From positions 12,570,627 through 12,634,626 of the forward strand of contig CM055107.1 in NCBI GenBank assembly GCA_029204225.1: a stretch of DNA of 64,000 bases, written 5' to 3'. Every line of letters starts with the position of its first letter. Positions within the stretch are counted from its first letter, which is position 1. Below the pieces are notes generated by a model. The model worked only from the letters and a program-made list of their open reading frames with translations, was not told the DNA's origin and searched no databases. The position numbers and the translations under genes were made by a program. Source of the DNA: Diphasiastrum complanatum (Eukaryota; Streptophyta; Lycopodiopsida; Lycopodiales; Lycopodiaceae). Of this stretch, positions 1-11,595 are shown piece by piece.

Positions 1-611
1 GTAGCCCAGCCACACTTCGGGTCGACACAGCTGTAAAATCACCAAAATAGTTTGATGCCACAGTGCCTGAAGGATTTGAAGAGGAGGATATTTTTTAAGA
101 AGAAGAGACCGTGGCACCTATTCCACGCCAACCAAGAAAAGTACCATCAGGTCCTTCTGCTGCTGCCGCCACCACGACCATCAATTTTGGTTATGCTCTA
201 GGGTTGGTTTCAAGCCTTGGGCAAGTGATCCAGTCTATGCTGGATAAGAAGAAAGAAATGGAACAGAGAATCTCTGATCTGGGATCCAAAAATACTCTGA
301 TCAGCCAGAAAATTGTAGCTATATTGAGAGTTGAAGATCACCAAACAACATGAAGATAAGGTTGAAAGCGAAAAAAAGTTGGCCCAGCAACAAGCTGATC
401 ACTTGGAAAATTACATTAGCTCCCTACAAAACGCCTTAACAATCGCACAAGATTAGTAGATCAGGCAATGCAAGATGCCAAGCAACAGGTGCAGTTGCTG
501 AAGGGGCAATTACAGATGGCTGAACAAGATCGCACATGGCTTCAAGGTGAATTGGATGCAACCACCCTTGAGCGTAATGCCTATCTGCAAACGCAAATAC
601 CCGTTAAATAA
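1..611 (+). pseudogene. Degraded coiled-coil, Gag-like reading frame
   Basis: The stretch codes, with shifts of frame and two adjacent stops near 455, for a Gln/Glu/Lys-rich protein. It has an alanine/threonine-rich start (111-353), then heptad-like segments such as KKEMEQRISDL, EKKLAQQQADHLENY and AKQQVQLLKGQLQMAEQD, which predict a long coiled coil. It ends at about 611, exactly where an LTR-like copy begins (606-849), so it is probably the 3' end of a non-autonomous LTR element's internal ORF. I do not recognise the family. A host coiled-coil pseudogene is possible but less likely given the LTR next to it. Confidence 0.4.
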
Positions 612-849
612 AAAGAGAGGCAAGACTGGACCAATAGGATTCAGAGGCCGGTGTCCTCCTCTCTACTATAAAAAGAGACCAACTCGAGTTGCTCTTGATG
701 CTCATTTTCTCATTTCAATAAAGCAGATTGGTTCTCTTTAGAAATGGATTGATGAATGTCCTTGCACTTCCTCTCTTTTCCTCCATTTCTCATGCTTTCT
801 TTGGATTTTGCTAATTATTGGATTTGATCATTATTGGGATTGCTATTTT
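606..849 (+). repeat. LTR fragment, family 1 (5'-truncated copy)
   Basis: About 240 bp closely match 10629-10874: AATAAAAAGAGAGGCAAG, a TATA-like CTACTATAAAAAGAGACC, then CAATAAAGCAGATTGG as a poly(A)-like signal. TATA box followed by AATAAA at this spacing is the usual R-region layout of a plant LTR. The second copy has a further 230 bp of U3 that is missing here. Confidence 0.6.
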
Positions 850-1140
850 TTTATGCTTCATTTGGATCGACAAATGTTTGACTATTGGACTGAAAGTCTC
901 GCTATAGTCGACGTTTGAGATCTGAGTGAATCCTTGTGCCACTAGTCTTGCCTTCCATCGATCAATTGCTCCGTTGGCATTGTATTTGATCTTAAAGATC
1001 CATTTGCAATCAATGATATTGCAGCCAATAGGACCTTCGACTAGTAACCACGTCTGGTTCTTGATCAGAGAAGAATACTCTCTGTCCATAGCTTCTTTCC
1101 AGTGCCTCTTCGATTGTCGTCGGTTTCTGTATCAAGAAAC
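811..1140 (-). pseudogene. Ty1/copia reverse transcriptase fragment (N-terminal part)
   Basis: Reading the minus strand, a frame open from about 1140 to 811 begins HWKEAMDREYSSL and continues through NQTWLLVE, IDCKWIFKIKYNANG, RWKARLVAQGFTQ and DYSETFSPIVK. These are the standard opening blocks of the copia RVT_2 domain (linker, then RT motifs before the first catalytic Asp). The frame loses similarity after SPIVK, so the YVDD core and RNase H are absent. It directly abuts an LTR-like sequence upstream, which is not a normal copia order, so the locus is rearranged. Confidence 0.8.
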
Positions 1141-1229
1141 AGACAGAGGTGATGAACCTATTGCTGACAATACGTCTGGAAGAAAAGAATCAATGCACGA
1201 AGGCATATACGATGACTATCTCTGATTAT

Positions 1230-1800
1230 CAGTGATGTTTTGTTCTCTCTCTTCTATTCTGATGCCATTCTAATATTGTCCTGTTACATTGTCTAAATAC
1301 GTAGATGGTATTCAATATATACATAATTTTACAGGTGTGCAAATGAAGAAGGTACAAAAGTGGTTGTGCCGTCTGTGGGAGATCGTGGGTGGTTGTTGTC
1401 ATTGTCAAATCTGATTGCACAATGCATGGGATGAGTGTGAGGAGGCTGCAATGTCAACCTTCGCTAGAATAAACATTGATGAAAATACAAAAAACGTGAC
1501 ACTCTGACAAATGCCTTCAAAATTGATTTACAAGGTACCTTCGCTTTTCTATAAGGGCACCTTTGGCATTTGTAGAGCAGTGTCGTCTTTTTTGCTTGTC
1601 ACAAATTACGTGTAAAAACACAGTGTCATGTTTTTTGCCTTTTTCACCCATGAAAATTTACTTGCATTTATGCAGACAGTCGCATTTTTCACCTGTCTTA
1701 TTTTACATGTAAATATGCAGACTGTGCGACAACACAAGTAAAATATAGTAGCATGAATGGAGGCAGATTAACATAGGATTTAGGAGAGTAAAGGAGATAA
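1230..1800 (-). repeat. LTR-like repeat, family 2 (copy 1)
   Basis: This matches 61760-62395, including TATACATAAT..TTACAGGTGTGCA, the CCTTCGCT...AACATTGATGAAAAT words, CACTCTGACAAATGCCTT and the repeated ACATGTAAATATGCAGACTG stretch. The minus-strand start TGTTGGATTTATCTCC lies just downstream of a copia RNase H end, as expected for a 3' LTR. Both boundaries are approximate. Confidence 0.55.
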
Positions 1801-2345
1801 ATCCAACACCCCGTCTTAATCTGGATCCGTGAATGCCTTGATCTTCAGACTAAGCAATGCACAAAACTTGTTGTGTGTGTTAACACTTAATGCCTTTGTT
1901 AGTATATCCGCAACAATGTCCTATGTTCTATAGTAAGTTAAGCTTACCTCCTTGGTGAGAACCTTGTCCCTGATATAGTGATATCGGATTTCAATGTGCT
2001 TACTCCTAAATTGAGATCTAGGGTTGGCCGATAAGGCAATAGCACTCTGATCATCACAGAATATACCTGTTGGATTGATACAAACTAATGTCTGATAGTA
2101 AATTTCTCAACCAAAACGCTTCTTTAATAGATTGAGAAGCAACTATGTATTCTGCTTCTGTAGATAAAAGATTGATAGAGGTTTGCTTACGATTGTTACA
2201 TGAGATAGGACCGTCGTTGAAGAAAAATGTAAATCCAGATGTGGACGGAAGCGGTCAAACTCTGATTACTCACGTAAGGACAGTGTGGGTCCTTTCCCCG
2301 CTAAGGCATTTTGGCTGGACCAATCCCTAGTCAAAATATGCCAGA
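1800..2345 (-). pseudogene. Ty1/copia RNase H fragment
   Basis: On the minus strand, in shifting frames, it reads GFTFFF.., NRKQTSINLLSTEAEYI, KEAFWLRNLLSD, then RSKHIEIRYHYIRDKV and ADILTKALSV near 1850-2010. These are the conserved blocks of the copia RNase H domain, ending in the ADIxTK signature. Several stops and frame changes show a pseudogene. Family 2 LTR-like sequence follows directly, so this is the 3' end of a copia element. Confidence 0.75.
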
Positions 2346-2559
2346 ACATTGGCTATGGGTTTGTCAAGTGCTCTAAGAGTTTCTACCAGTATTGCAACAA
2401 GTCTTTGCATCTGTGTTCCACTACGTGTCACTATCATCACCCCCTCTTTTGGTTCTTCAGATGAGAGGTTCTCTAACTCAATGAAGTTTAGTGGTGGTCG
2501 ACTGTCTTTTATTTTCGCTTTGCCTTTCTCTAACGGTGAGTACTTTCGATCTCATTGTA

Positions 2560-3370
2560 AAAATTGTACTATCCTAGAAAATCATGCTTGATCTGAATCT
2601 GGGAGTCAATGGTTGATGAATCTTGGAGTTCTATTCCCTTGGTTCAGTGCTTCGCGTCTATTACAACATCTATCCTCCAAGTGTCCACTTCGTCTACAGT
2701 ATCCACATGCAATATTAGGACAGTTTCTATTGAGGTGATTCCCTTGGCAACGTCGATAGACTAATGGTGGGGGTAAGTTATCACTACGTCTCTGTCCTAT
2801 TAGGTTTTGCTATCTCTTTAGAAACTTTACATCTGAGGCAAGAGTAGAAATATTCTCGTCCATTACATCCATATAACCCTTCAGCATATCTTTTATATCA
2901 TCTATTCCTGAGTTAGGACCTGTGCTCTCATACCCACGCCCTGCGGGTGGGTTTCTCATATTGTAATCAGACACAACTAGTAATTGTGCATTATGCTATG
3001 GTTGGTATCTAGGAGATTCTTGTCAATTTTGAGTTACCTGATGTGATTCCACTGGGGGTGGATTTTGAGGGTGTGGATTATAACCAACTCGTCTTGCGGG
3101 TGGGTTCGTTTCTCACATATCGGTTCTGAGGTTCATATTACTCACAACTTGAAATATTTTTGAAGCTTGAGCTATGGCAAGTTGTGCATCTTCCATCACA
3201 ATGGCTTTTGCTACTGCTTCTTCTAGTGTTTGGGGGTTGCTTTGTCGCACGGCCAATTATAAGGCTATCATTCTTCTAAGATACTGTCGCACACTCTCTC
3301 CATCACCTTGTTGAAGAGAGGTAAGGGTAAATAGGATTCCATCTGTCGTCCTTTGGACAACTAGGACTTT
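2560..3370 (-). pseudogene. Ty3/gypsy-type Gag fragment with zinc knuckles
   Basis: The minus strand codes for TLTSLQQGDGESVRQYLRRM, typical of the Retrotrans_gag capsid domain, then a proline-rich linker with NPPARRVGYNP, and CQGNHLNRNC and CGYCRRSGHLEDRCC near 2660-2760. The last is a CCHC zinc knuckle (C-x2-C-x4-H-x4-C), used by Gag to package RNA. At least four stops interrupt it. No protease or RT follows, so only the Gag C-terminal half remains. Confidence 0.7.
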
Positions 3371-3657
3371 ATACATTTATGGTACCTCGAGTTTCTACTA
3401 TCCCAAATTTGACCATTTCATGATCTAAATCTAGATGCATGTCACCTAAGACAACTAGACTTTATTGCATGTGATGTAGCTCGAGTTCCTACAAGGCTAA
3501 TTTTGACATTTACAAGTTGTAACACTACATGCAAGATGAAAATCTTCATCAACCCCAAAAGTCAAGTTGGATGGCTTTTTGATTTTCAACATTAACAATC
3601 TATCAAAAAACTAGACAAAAAAAAGTTGATCTAGATTGGTAACTTGACAAACAACAA
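3371..3657. other. No gene recognised; short imperfect repeat
   Basis: Two related words, CAACTAGGACTTTATAC and CAACTAGACTTTATTGC, each followed by a TCGAGTT(T/C)CTAC word, sit about 90 bp apart. Nothing else is recognisable. Confidence 0.4.
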
Positions 3658-4029
3658 GCAAGAACAATCAAAAGCATTGATCATAGATGAAATCCAAGTC
3701 TCCACATGTGAACCACAGCCTGCAGAGAATGAAGGCTCAATCACTTTGTTTGCATTTGGATCACAAAATCACATTACAATAGTGGAGTAGCTCGAGATTG
3801 CCAACGAGCTCCAAGAAAATAATCTATCTTTTCACTATGGGAAGCAAGAACAATCAAAAGCATTGATCATAGATGAAATCCAAGTCTCCACATGTGAACC
3901 ACAGCCTGCAGAGAATGAAGGCTCAATCACTTTGTTTGCATTTGGATCACAAAATCACATTACAATAGTGGAGTAGCTCGAGATTGCCAATGAGCTCCAA
4001 GAAAATAATCTATCTTTTCACTATGGGAC
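3658..4029. repeat. Tandem duplication, 186-bp unit x 2
   Basis: GCAAGAACAATCAAAAGC recurs at 3658 and 3844, and the following 186 bp is repeated almost without change (one C/T difference seen, at CCAACGAGC versus CCAATGAGC). The near identity means a recent duplication, probably by replication slippage or unequal exchange. Confidence 0.9.
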
Positions 4030-4151
4030 GACGGAATACATAGTGAAAGTCACTTCCTTTGTAAAGTTCGGTGAATTTACAGCATGTGTTGGTCAAAATC
4101 TCATCATAAATTTGAGTGTATGTCCTATAATGTAGGAATCACTACCAAATA

Positions 4152-4381
4152 GACATTATGGGAGTTTTAAGTTCCAAAAGGACCCTTTAAGAATTTGTGC
4201 AAGATGTAGTTTAATTATTAAGATATAATAACACTAATACTTTTGACTTGCCATAACTTTTTTAATTGTAGCTTAGAAGTATGTCATGTAACATATCATT
4301 GGAATGCCCTTGTTGAGCGCTTTCCAATGCACCAAACTTCGCTAAATTCGGACTTATTACTAAAAAGTTATGCCATTTTTA
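4152..4381 (+). repeat. Dispersed repeat, copy 1 (second copy at 23607-23834)
   Basis: About 230 bp share strong similarity with the reverse complement of 23607-23834: GGGAGTTTT, GACCCTTTAAGAATT, TTGACTTGCCATAACTTTT, AACATATCATTGGAA, CTTGTTGAGCGCTTTCC and GTTATGCCATTTTTA. There is no coding content and no clear terminal inverted repeat, so the class is unknown. The other copy interrupts the methyltransferase gene of the 19-28 kb element. Confidence 0.75.
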
Positions 4382-4559
4382 CACTGGATAGGCACCTACT
4401 ATGCATAGATGCTATTTTTAGTTAGTTCCCTACTTTGCATCTAAGTCTACCTCCACTAACACTACTCACACTAACTCTACTCTCGCTAAACTAACTTCAT
4501 CTTGAATGTTGGAGGAGAGAAAGGATAGAATAGAAGAGGGACAGGAAAAGAAGAGTGAA

Positions 4560-5110
4560 GAGAGAAAGAGAGAGAGATGAATGGAGGTTAGCTCAAATGC
4601 TCAATTTCATTGCTTATGAAAATATCTTAACTAGCATAAACAATAAGCATGGGAAATGGAAATAACAAGCAAGCACAACAATATCATAAGCAAGAGTGAT
4701 TAGCAAATGAGGATGCTTGAGCTCTCAAAATGATAGAGTCTCCTCCTCTCTATTAAGCATGAAAATAGTGTACAAATGGTGTCTTTTTATAAAATGGGGA
4801 AGGCCCTTGCCCCAAAATCCTATTGGCTAATATTTGCATTGATCTTACCCATTCATCTTGGATGCAACTTGATCCAAGGGTCCACAAAAAGTACATTGAA
4901 ATTCACAAGATTCATGTGAGTCCCAATTTGGACCCAACTCTAAAAAGTAATCTCTAAATTTAAAAATGACTTTGGGCCTCTATTTTTATTCTAATTCAAA
5001 GGCCCAAGTCTATCTTATTTTATTTACAACTTAAGCTTGCGTGTTCATTCAGCCATGAGCTTATACGCGTAGGATGCCATGCCCTCGCAACACATTTTAT
5101 TGGTCAACTT
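4560..5110 (-). repeat. LTR-like repeat of the GA/CT-tract family
   Basis: A GA-rich tract (4564-4577), a minus-strand TATA-like TTATAAAAAGACACC near 4780-4794, and a conserved CTTATACGCGTAGGATGCC word at about 5060 occur in the same order as in 30444-33829, 37697-38520 and 59845-60682. The order suggests a diverged LTR of the same superfamily on the minus strand. Boundaries are estimates. Confidence 0.45.
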
Positions 5111-6479
5111 TATTTATTTACAATTCGTTGGGAATACCCCCAAAATTCCATGCAGGAGAATCTGAGGGTACTCTCATGATCTCATCCGAAGAACGATGAC
5201 TAGCATGCCAATTCACAAGTTCTGCAAGAGACTTGCAACAGAACAATCATTACAATCATGAGATTATTGGAAAGTGTCGTAACACCTTGCATGGGATAGT
5301 GGTCCCTTGTAAGTCGTCTCGATCATCGAGGAGTATCGCATATAGGACAAGTTTTTAACCCCCGATATTCACCACGATATAAGATGTATCTTTTGGACAA
5401 GCATGATGCAATGTATAGTCCATTCTCATTGCACTCATCATTTATTGTGCCTCACTTCATGTCTCTAACATAGTGTTTCCTTCTAGGAGTAGTTTGCACA
5501 ATAATATGTACATAATCAAATGAATTTTCATAATATCAAATAAAAGATCATCTAGCCAACTAAGACTTTTGACTTGAATAACACATCTACTAAAGTCTTT
5601 AAAAAAAATCTCAATCTTATTTACCCAAATAAAGATGTAACACTTGTATCACTCCATTTATATTTTGCTTGGAGGTTCAATATAAGTAACGAAGCGGCCA
5701 AACGAGATGTCTTTGCTCCAAGATATAATGGTGTGTTTGATTCTTCTCTAAAAAAATTCAAGTCTTTGGAGAAATTATATAGTGACTCGAAAATTACAAT
5801 GATTCGAAAAATTATGAATTTTTCGAGTTGATCTCGTATCAGAAAATTTTGATTTCTCGGTATCAGAAAAATACGGATTTTCTGAGTCGATACAATATTG
5901 AAAATTTCTGAAAAATACGAATCGAGTTTTTGCTATAAAAAATTCGAGTCATGGAAAAAATTTCAGTCATCGAAAACTTCGAATCTTCGGAAAAATTTGA
6001 GTCTTGAAAAAATAATTCGAGCCATCAAAAAAATTTGAGCCTTCGGAAAAATGCGAGTCTTTGAAAAAATTTGAGTTTTTGGAAAAAAAAAAAAACGAGT
6101 CTTTTAAAAATTATACAGTGACTCAAGTTTTTGAAAAAAAAATCGAGTCTTTCGAAAAATTATACAGCAAAAAATTATACAGTGACTCGTAGAAAGAGAA
6201 TTTTTCGTGGAAGAGAGAATTTTTTGCGACTCAAAAGAGAAGAAGAGAATTTTTCGCGACTCGAAAGACTCGAAACTGTCGCGACACTCAAAATCATGCT
6301 TTGACTTTCTTAATGCTATCAGTTTCTTTATTCAATGTCTTAGTTAATAAATTTTTAATCATTGTTTTGACGTCAATTGAGATTAAGAGGGTTGTTTAAA
6401 AGTATTTTAACCACAATAGGCCTTGAATTTTGAATACATCAGACATTGAATTTTGAACACATCAGGCCTTGAATTTTGA
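5111..6479. other. No gene recognised; degenerate GAAAAATTCGAGTC repeats
   Basis: The stretch 5111-5740 is anonymous AT-rich DNA. From about 5745 to 6300 it is built from irregular copies of GAAAAATTTGAGTCTTTGG-like words spaced about 20-35 bp, with ATTATACAGTGACTCG occurring several times. 6430-6480 repeats CCTTGAATTTTGAA. A short ORF at 5574-5831 looks like chance. Confidence 0.5.
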
Positions 6480-7174
6480 AGTATTTTTGAAGACACAAAT
6501 TTTTTTGGATACTCTAGACACGAATTTAGAAAAACGAAATTTTTCTAGACATGAATTTTTCTAGACACGAATTTTTGGAGATACGAAATTTTCAAGACAC
6601 AAATTTCTGGAGACTTGAATTTTTGGAGACTCAAAGTTTTTTACACTCAAATTTTGGAAAATCGAATTTTTGGCGACACGAAAATGTCTTTCTCTCAAAA
6701 ATTTAGAGAGAGTTACAATTTTTTGCAAAATTTTTGAGAGAGAATTTTTCACTCTCTTTCTCCCTTAAAAATTCTGCTCTCTTTTTCAAAAATTTCTCGA
6801 AAAATTTCGCATTAGAGAATGTTTCGCCGATTTGAGAGAGAGAGAGAGAGAGAGAGTTGAAATTTTTCACAAAATTTTCGACAGAGTTTTTTGCGAAATT
6901 TTTGAGAGAGAAAATTGAAAATTTTCGCAAAATTCTCTCTATCAAAATTTTCGTGAAATTCTCTTTGTCAAAAATTTCGTGAATAATACTCTCTTTCTCG
7001 AAAATTTAACTCTCTCTCTATCTCAAAATTTTTTGCAAAATTTCTTAGTGAAAGAATTTTTTGCAAAATTTTTGAGAGAGAGAACTCTCTCTCGAAAATT
7101 CCGCTGTCTCGCAAAAATTCTCTTTCTTTTTCGAAACTTTTGTAAAAAAATTTCGCGAGAGATAATTTTTCGTC

Positions 7175-7268
<94 letters not shown>

Positions 7269-7577
7269 GGATTTTTTCACGAAATTTTTGAGGGTTGAAA
7301 TTTTTCGCAAAATTTTCGAGATAGTTTTTTGCGAAATTTTTGTGAGAGAAAGTTGAAATTTTTTTCGAAATTTCTCTATCGAAAATTTCGCGAAAAATAC
7401 TCTCTCAAAGACTTTCTAAAAGAGAATTAAAATTTTCTTCGAGAGAGAGAATATTTTTTGCAAAATTATCGACAGAGAGAAAGAGAGAGTTGGAATTCTT
7501 TTGCAAAATTTGAGAGAGAGAGAGAGAGAGAGAAAAAAAAATTCACAAAATTTTTTAGAATATTTTTTTCGCGAAAT

Positions 7578-7653
<76 letters not shown>

Positions 7654-8345
7654 AAATTTTTGAGAGAGAGAGAGAGAGAGTATTTGTTGCGAAATTTTGA
7701 TAGAGAATTTCACGAAAATTTCCAACTCTGTCTTTATAAAATTTCACTCTCTTGAAATTTTCGAGAGAGAGACACAATTCTCTCTCGAAAATTTTGCGAA
7801 AAATTCTCTCTTTTTTTCTTGAAAATTTTGCAAGAGAGAATTGTTCACCGATTTTCAAGAGATAGAATATTTGAAATTTTCACAAAATTTTCAAGAGTTA
7901 AATTTTTTGCAAAATTTTTGAGAGATTTTCGCGAAATTTTTGAGAGAGACAATTTGAAATTTCTTCGAAATTTTTGCGAAATTCTCTTTGTTGAAAATTT
8001 CGCAAAAAATACTCTCTCTCTCTCTCTCAAATTTTAACTCTTTCTCTCTCGCAAATTTAGAGAAAAACTTTCAGAAAGAGAGAGTTAAAATTTTCGAGAG
8101 AGAGTATTTTTTGAAAAATTCTCTCTGTTGAAAATTTTGCGAAAAATGCTCTCTCTCAAAAATTTTAACTCTCTCTCTTTCTCTCTCAAAATTTTTCACA
8201 AAATTTTTAGAGTATTTTTTGCAAAATTTTCAAGAGAGAGAGAATTTTCCATGAAATTTTCACGAGAGAGAGTTAAATTTTTTCGCGAAATGTTCGAGTG
8301 TATTTTTCACGAAATTCTCACAAAATTCTCTCTGTTAAATTTTTC

Positions 8346-8435
<90 letters not shown>

Positions 8436-8690
8436 AAGAGATTTTCATGAAATTTTCGTGAGAGAGTTTTTCGCGAAATATTCGAGTGTATTTTTCACGA
8501 AATTCTCTCTGTCGAAATTCTCGCTAAATTCTCTCTGTCGAAATTTTCACGGAAAATACTCTCTCTCTCAAAAATTTTCTTGAGATTCTAGAGAGAGAAA
8601 AAAAATTTGCGAAAATTTTGAGAGAGAGATTGTTGGAATTTTTCGCAAAATTTCAGGAGTGTATTTTTCGCGAAATTTTGCGAGAGAGTT
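6480..8690. repeat. GA-run / AATTTTCGCGAAAATT low-complexity block
   Basis: For about 2.2 kb the sequence alternates GA or CT runs with AT-rich self-complementary words (AATTTTCGCGAAATTT, TTTTGCAAAATTTT, GAATTTTTCGCGAAA). Long pure GA runs lie near 7182-7266, 7580-7651 and 8348-8431. Both strands give ORFs full of (RE)n or (SL)n dipeptides, which are artefacts of dinucleotide repeats. It is neither a single-unit satellite nor a plain microsatellite. Confidence 0.85.
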
Positions 8691-8833
8691 GTGTGTATCA
8701 GTTTCATGTATAAACTTTATAAATTGACATAGATTTTTTTGTGTTTATCATATAGGTCATATATACATATGTTTCTTCCAAATTATTGGCCGCCACCTAG
8801 ATCGGCCTCCATCAACAACGGGCACTCACAACT

Positions 8834-8835
8834 AG

Positions 8836-8873
<38 letters not shown>

Positions 8874-8945
8874 TAGATATATATATATATGTGTGTGTGT
8901 GTGTGTATATATATATCTATATATATGTATATGTATATATATATT
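8834..8945. repeat. Palindromic (TA)n(CA)n...(TG)n(TA)n microsatellite
   Basis: (TA)n and (CA)n runs are followed by TAGATATATA, then (TG)n and (TA)n, so the tract is self-complementary over roughly 100 bp. The 8691-8833 stretch before it shows nothing. Confidence 0.85.
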
Positions 8946-9639
8946 GATGAGACAAAGGAGATAGGAAGAACGAGAACGGAGAAGAGAGCAGAAATATTGC
9001 GAAACAGCTCTCCCGTTCTAATCGGCTGTTAGGTGCAAAAACAGTCTAATAGATAGCTTATGCTAAACATAATCACAACTTTATGTGTTCTGATTGCCCA
9101 ACAGGATCTTAAAAATAATTCATACTCTAAAAACAAGATCCACTGAAGAGGATTAGAGATGGTTTGCATGTGGTACTACTGAAATCAGATTCAATGTGAA
9201 GTATAGTTCTAAAATAAATGGAAGAGCAGTATGATATCGCGAGTTCCTCAGGCGTCAAAGACAGTCATCGTTTGATCAGAAACTGAGGAGTCATAGACAT
9301 CCGTGTTTTGATCAAAGTGAGTAAACAAACACGATCAAACAGCAATGAAAGTGCATTCAATCACAACAAACATTCATCTACGTTGTACATAGATAAAAAC
9401 GTACTGCTGTTATATTACACTGAAGCACAATACAAATAACAATTACAACCAAAAATTGATGACATAATTGGGAGGCTCAAATAATATGTCTCATGGATAG
9501 AGCAACCACTAATCTATGCTTGGATGATCTATTTATAGATTTCATCCGTGTAATACTACACCTCTATTCAGAAGGCCCATCAGTATTGAGGACCAAATCC
9601 AGACCTTCTTAAAGCAACATCCGCATGAGTCCTCACGTG
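8946..9639. other. No gene recognised
   Basis: Unique-looking sequence of medium AT content. TGATCA(A/G)A-type words recur around 9270-9340 (GTTTTGATCA, CGTTTGATCA, ACGATCAAAC). No domain, RNA gene or clear LTR boundary is visible. Confidence 0.4.
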
Positions 9640-10325
9640 GTGGATGGGTTCTAAAGTTTAAGACTTCCGAGATAGAGGTTGACAAAGAGTTGGACAAAAT
9701 ACCTGCATTGGGAGGGCAGCCGACGTGGAGGATCATTGTTTTTGAGAAAACTTCGAAATCAATTAGGAGTTACGTTGCTAGCCCTCGCCAGTTGCGGGTA
9801 GATCCCTATTATGTGCCAATGCCGCGAAGGAATAAATGGAAAGATTTGGGATTGGCTATGGACAAAATCACCATCCATACGCCCAATTGGCCAATCATCC
9901 ATCGACCCTACAGCTGGACAATTTCAATGGATTTCCACCGCGTCTTACAAGCCTATCAGAGAGAATATGTTCATTCTCCCGATCCAACGATGTGACAATC
10001 GGCAATGTTTGCTAAAGATCTAACTCTGTTGACGTTGGTGGCAACCAGATGGGACGATTGTCTCTCTCCTCTGGCATTCGATCCAAACAAGTCGATGGCC
10101 TCAGAGCAAATCAAAGATCAGTTGTCGGTTGCTCATTTATAGTTTCGTGCAACAATGATGGGAGGCTCCTGAGAATCATGATTCACATCATGGACAACCT
10201 CCAAGTGGATTTCCAGAGCCCACCGTTGTTTCCTACCACACAATTTGGATTTTAATATTGCACGTCTCGGCTTTATGGAGAAGGTGCAATACCATTTAAT
10301 CAAGATTTAGCGCAAAGCCAATAAA
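9640..10325 (+). pseudogene. Degraded ORF of a family 1 LTR element
   Basis: A frame at 9690-9995 (LDKIPALGGQPTWRIIVFEK...KWKDLGLAMDKI) is followed after stops by TRWDDCLSPLAFDPNKSMAS (about 10045-10105) and further pieces to 10325. The RWDDCLSPLAFDPNKSMAS block is clearly related to KWDDFLSSIFFDPNKTLAS at 12390-12450, so both come from one repetitive protein family. The function is not recognised. Its position just before a PPT-like purine run and an LTR suggests an element-encoded Gag-like or accessory protein. Confidence 0.45.
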
Positions 10326-10394
10326 AGTCCCCAATAATTGCATATTTCAGGTGTCGTGGGACCGCCACCAATTTTGGTGGGAGATATTGTTGGA

Positions 10395-10874
10395 GGGTTT
10401 GCGGATCCCAAAGCAACCCTAACCCTAATTAATAAGTGAGAGGGATTTGGCACCTTGCGTGTGTAAATCCATCCGATGATCACATAGTTATTTGATTAAT
10501 TAGAAAGTCAATAAAAGGACTTTAAGCCTTTTTGCGGGACTTTTAATGTCGCAGAGCCTAAATGTCAAGTTAGTGAATAAAGTTGGGTTTCCCTCCAATT
10601 TTGATGGTTCTCACACTTTTTTAAATTTGAATAAAAAGAGAGGCAAGAATGGACCACTAGGATTTAGAGGCCAGGGTCCTCCTCTCTACTATAATAAGGG
10701 ACCAGCTCGAGTTGCTCCTCATGTTCATTTTCTCATTTCAATAAAGCAGATTGGTTTTCTTCAGAAATGGATTGATGAATGTCCTTGCTCTAAATCTTCT
10801 TTCCTTCTCCATCTCTCATGCTTTCTTTGGATTATCTAATTTTTGGATCTGATTGTTATTGGGATTGTATGTTA
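10395..10874 (+). repeat. LTR, family 1 (longer copy)
   Basis: The start TGTTGGAGGGTTTGCGG is preceded by the purine-rich GGTGGGAGATA, a plausible polypurine tract, so this looks like a 3' LTR on the plus strand. It contains a CTACTATAATAAGGGACC TATA region and CAATAAAGCAG. From 10629 it matches 606-849. The right end is taken from where that similarity stops. Confidence 0.6.
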
Positions 10875-11595
10875 TTATACTTTTTATGAGAGAGAAAGAG
10901 AGAGAGAGAGAGAAAAAGAGTAAGCTATCTTTGTTGTGGATGCATAGTGTTAATGGATCGTAGTGTTAATGGATGTTAGAGTTAGATTTGGATCCTCCAT
11001 TCATGCTGAAATCTGAACTATACTATCGCTCTCATGGGAACAAACCTACACGTGACTACTAATCTCGTCTCCTTGATGCTAGATTGACTAGATCTTGGAT
11101 TCAGGTTAGGCAAGGAAAGAAACCCACTACATCTCATCAAAAAAAACTCTAAAGAGTACTTTTTTCATGATTTTTGAAAATCCCCTAGGAGATAGCTCTT
11201 GAAACTTGTACAGTCACTAGATCTGACCCAGATGCATACATAAAAAATCTCTGTGAGAATTCCTGATGGAGGAATCATCATTTTTTAGTGTGTGCGAGAG
11301 TTCCTAGAAGCTGAATCTTTAGAACCCTTGCAGAGCATCAAGATCATCTTACCAACCCTCGCAAGGTGACTAAATGGAATCAGAGCAGTGAAACTAGCCT
11401 GCCTACATGGTTTGATCTTGGAAATCCAATCACAAAAATAATTTGTGCGAGAGATCACTTCCCGCGAGAGTTTAACCCTCGCAGACAGTCTGAACCCTTG
11501 CAGAAGCTTCGCATGGTAGTCAAATCACCTTCTGAACTCTCGCAAACTTCTATGAGGTCTTAGAATTTTGTGAAGAAGGTCCCTGTCAAATTTGG
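10875..11595. other. No gene recognised
   Basis: A short GAGAGA run lies at about 10888-10910. The words CCCTCGCA and CTCTCGCA recur around 11350-11540 (four or more times within 200 bp), which looks like a diffuse repeat. No coding signal. Confidence 0.35.

Noticed and set aside
6979-8583. Long ORFs of (RE)n and (SL)n on both strands
   Set aside because: They come from GA/CT dinucleotide runs, which are open in several frames at once. Composition and symmetry show no real protein.
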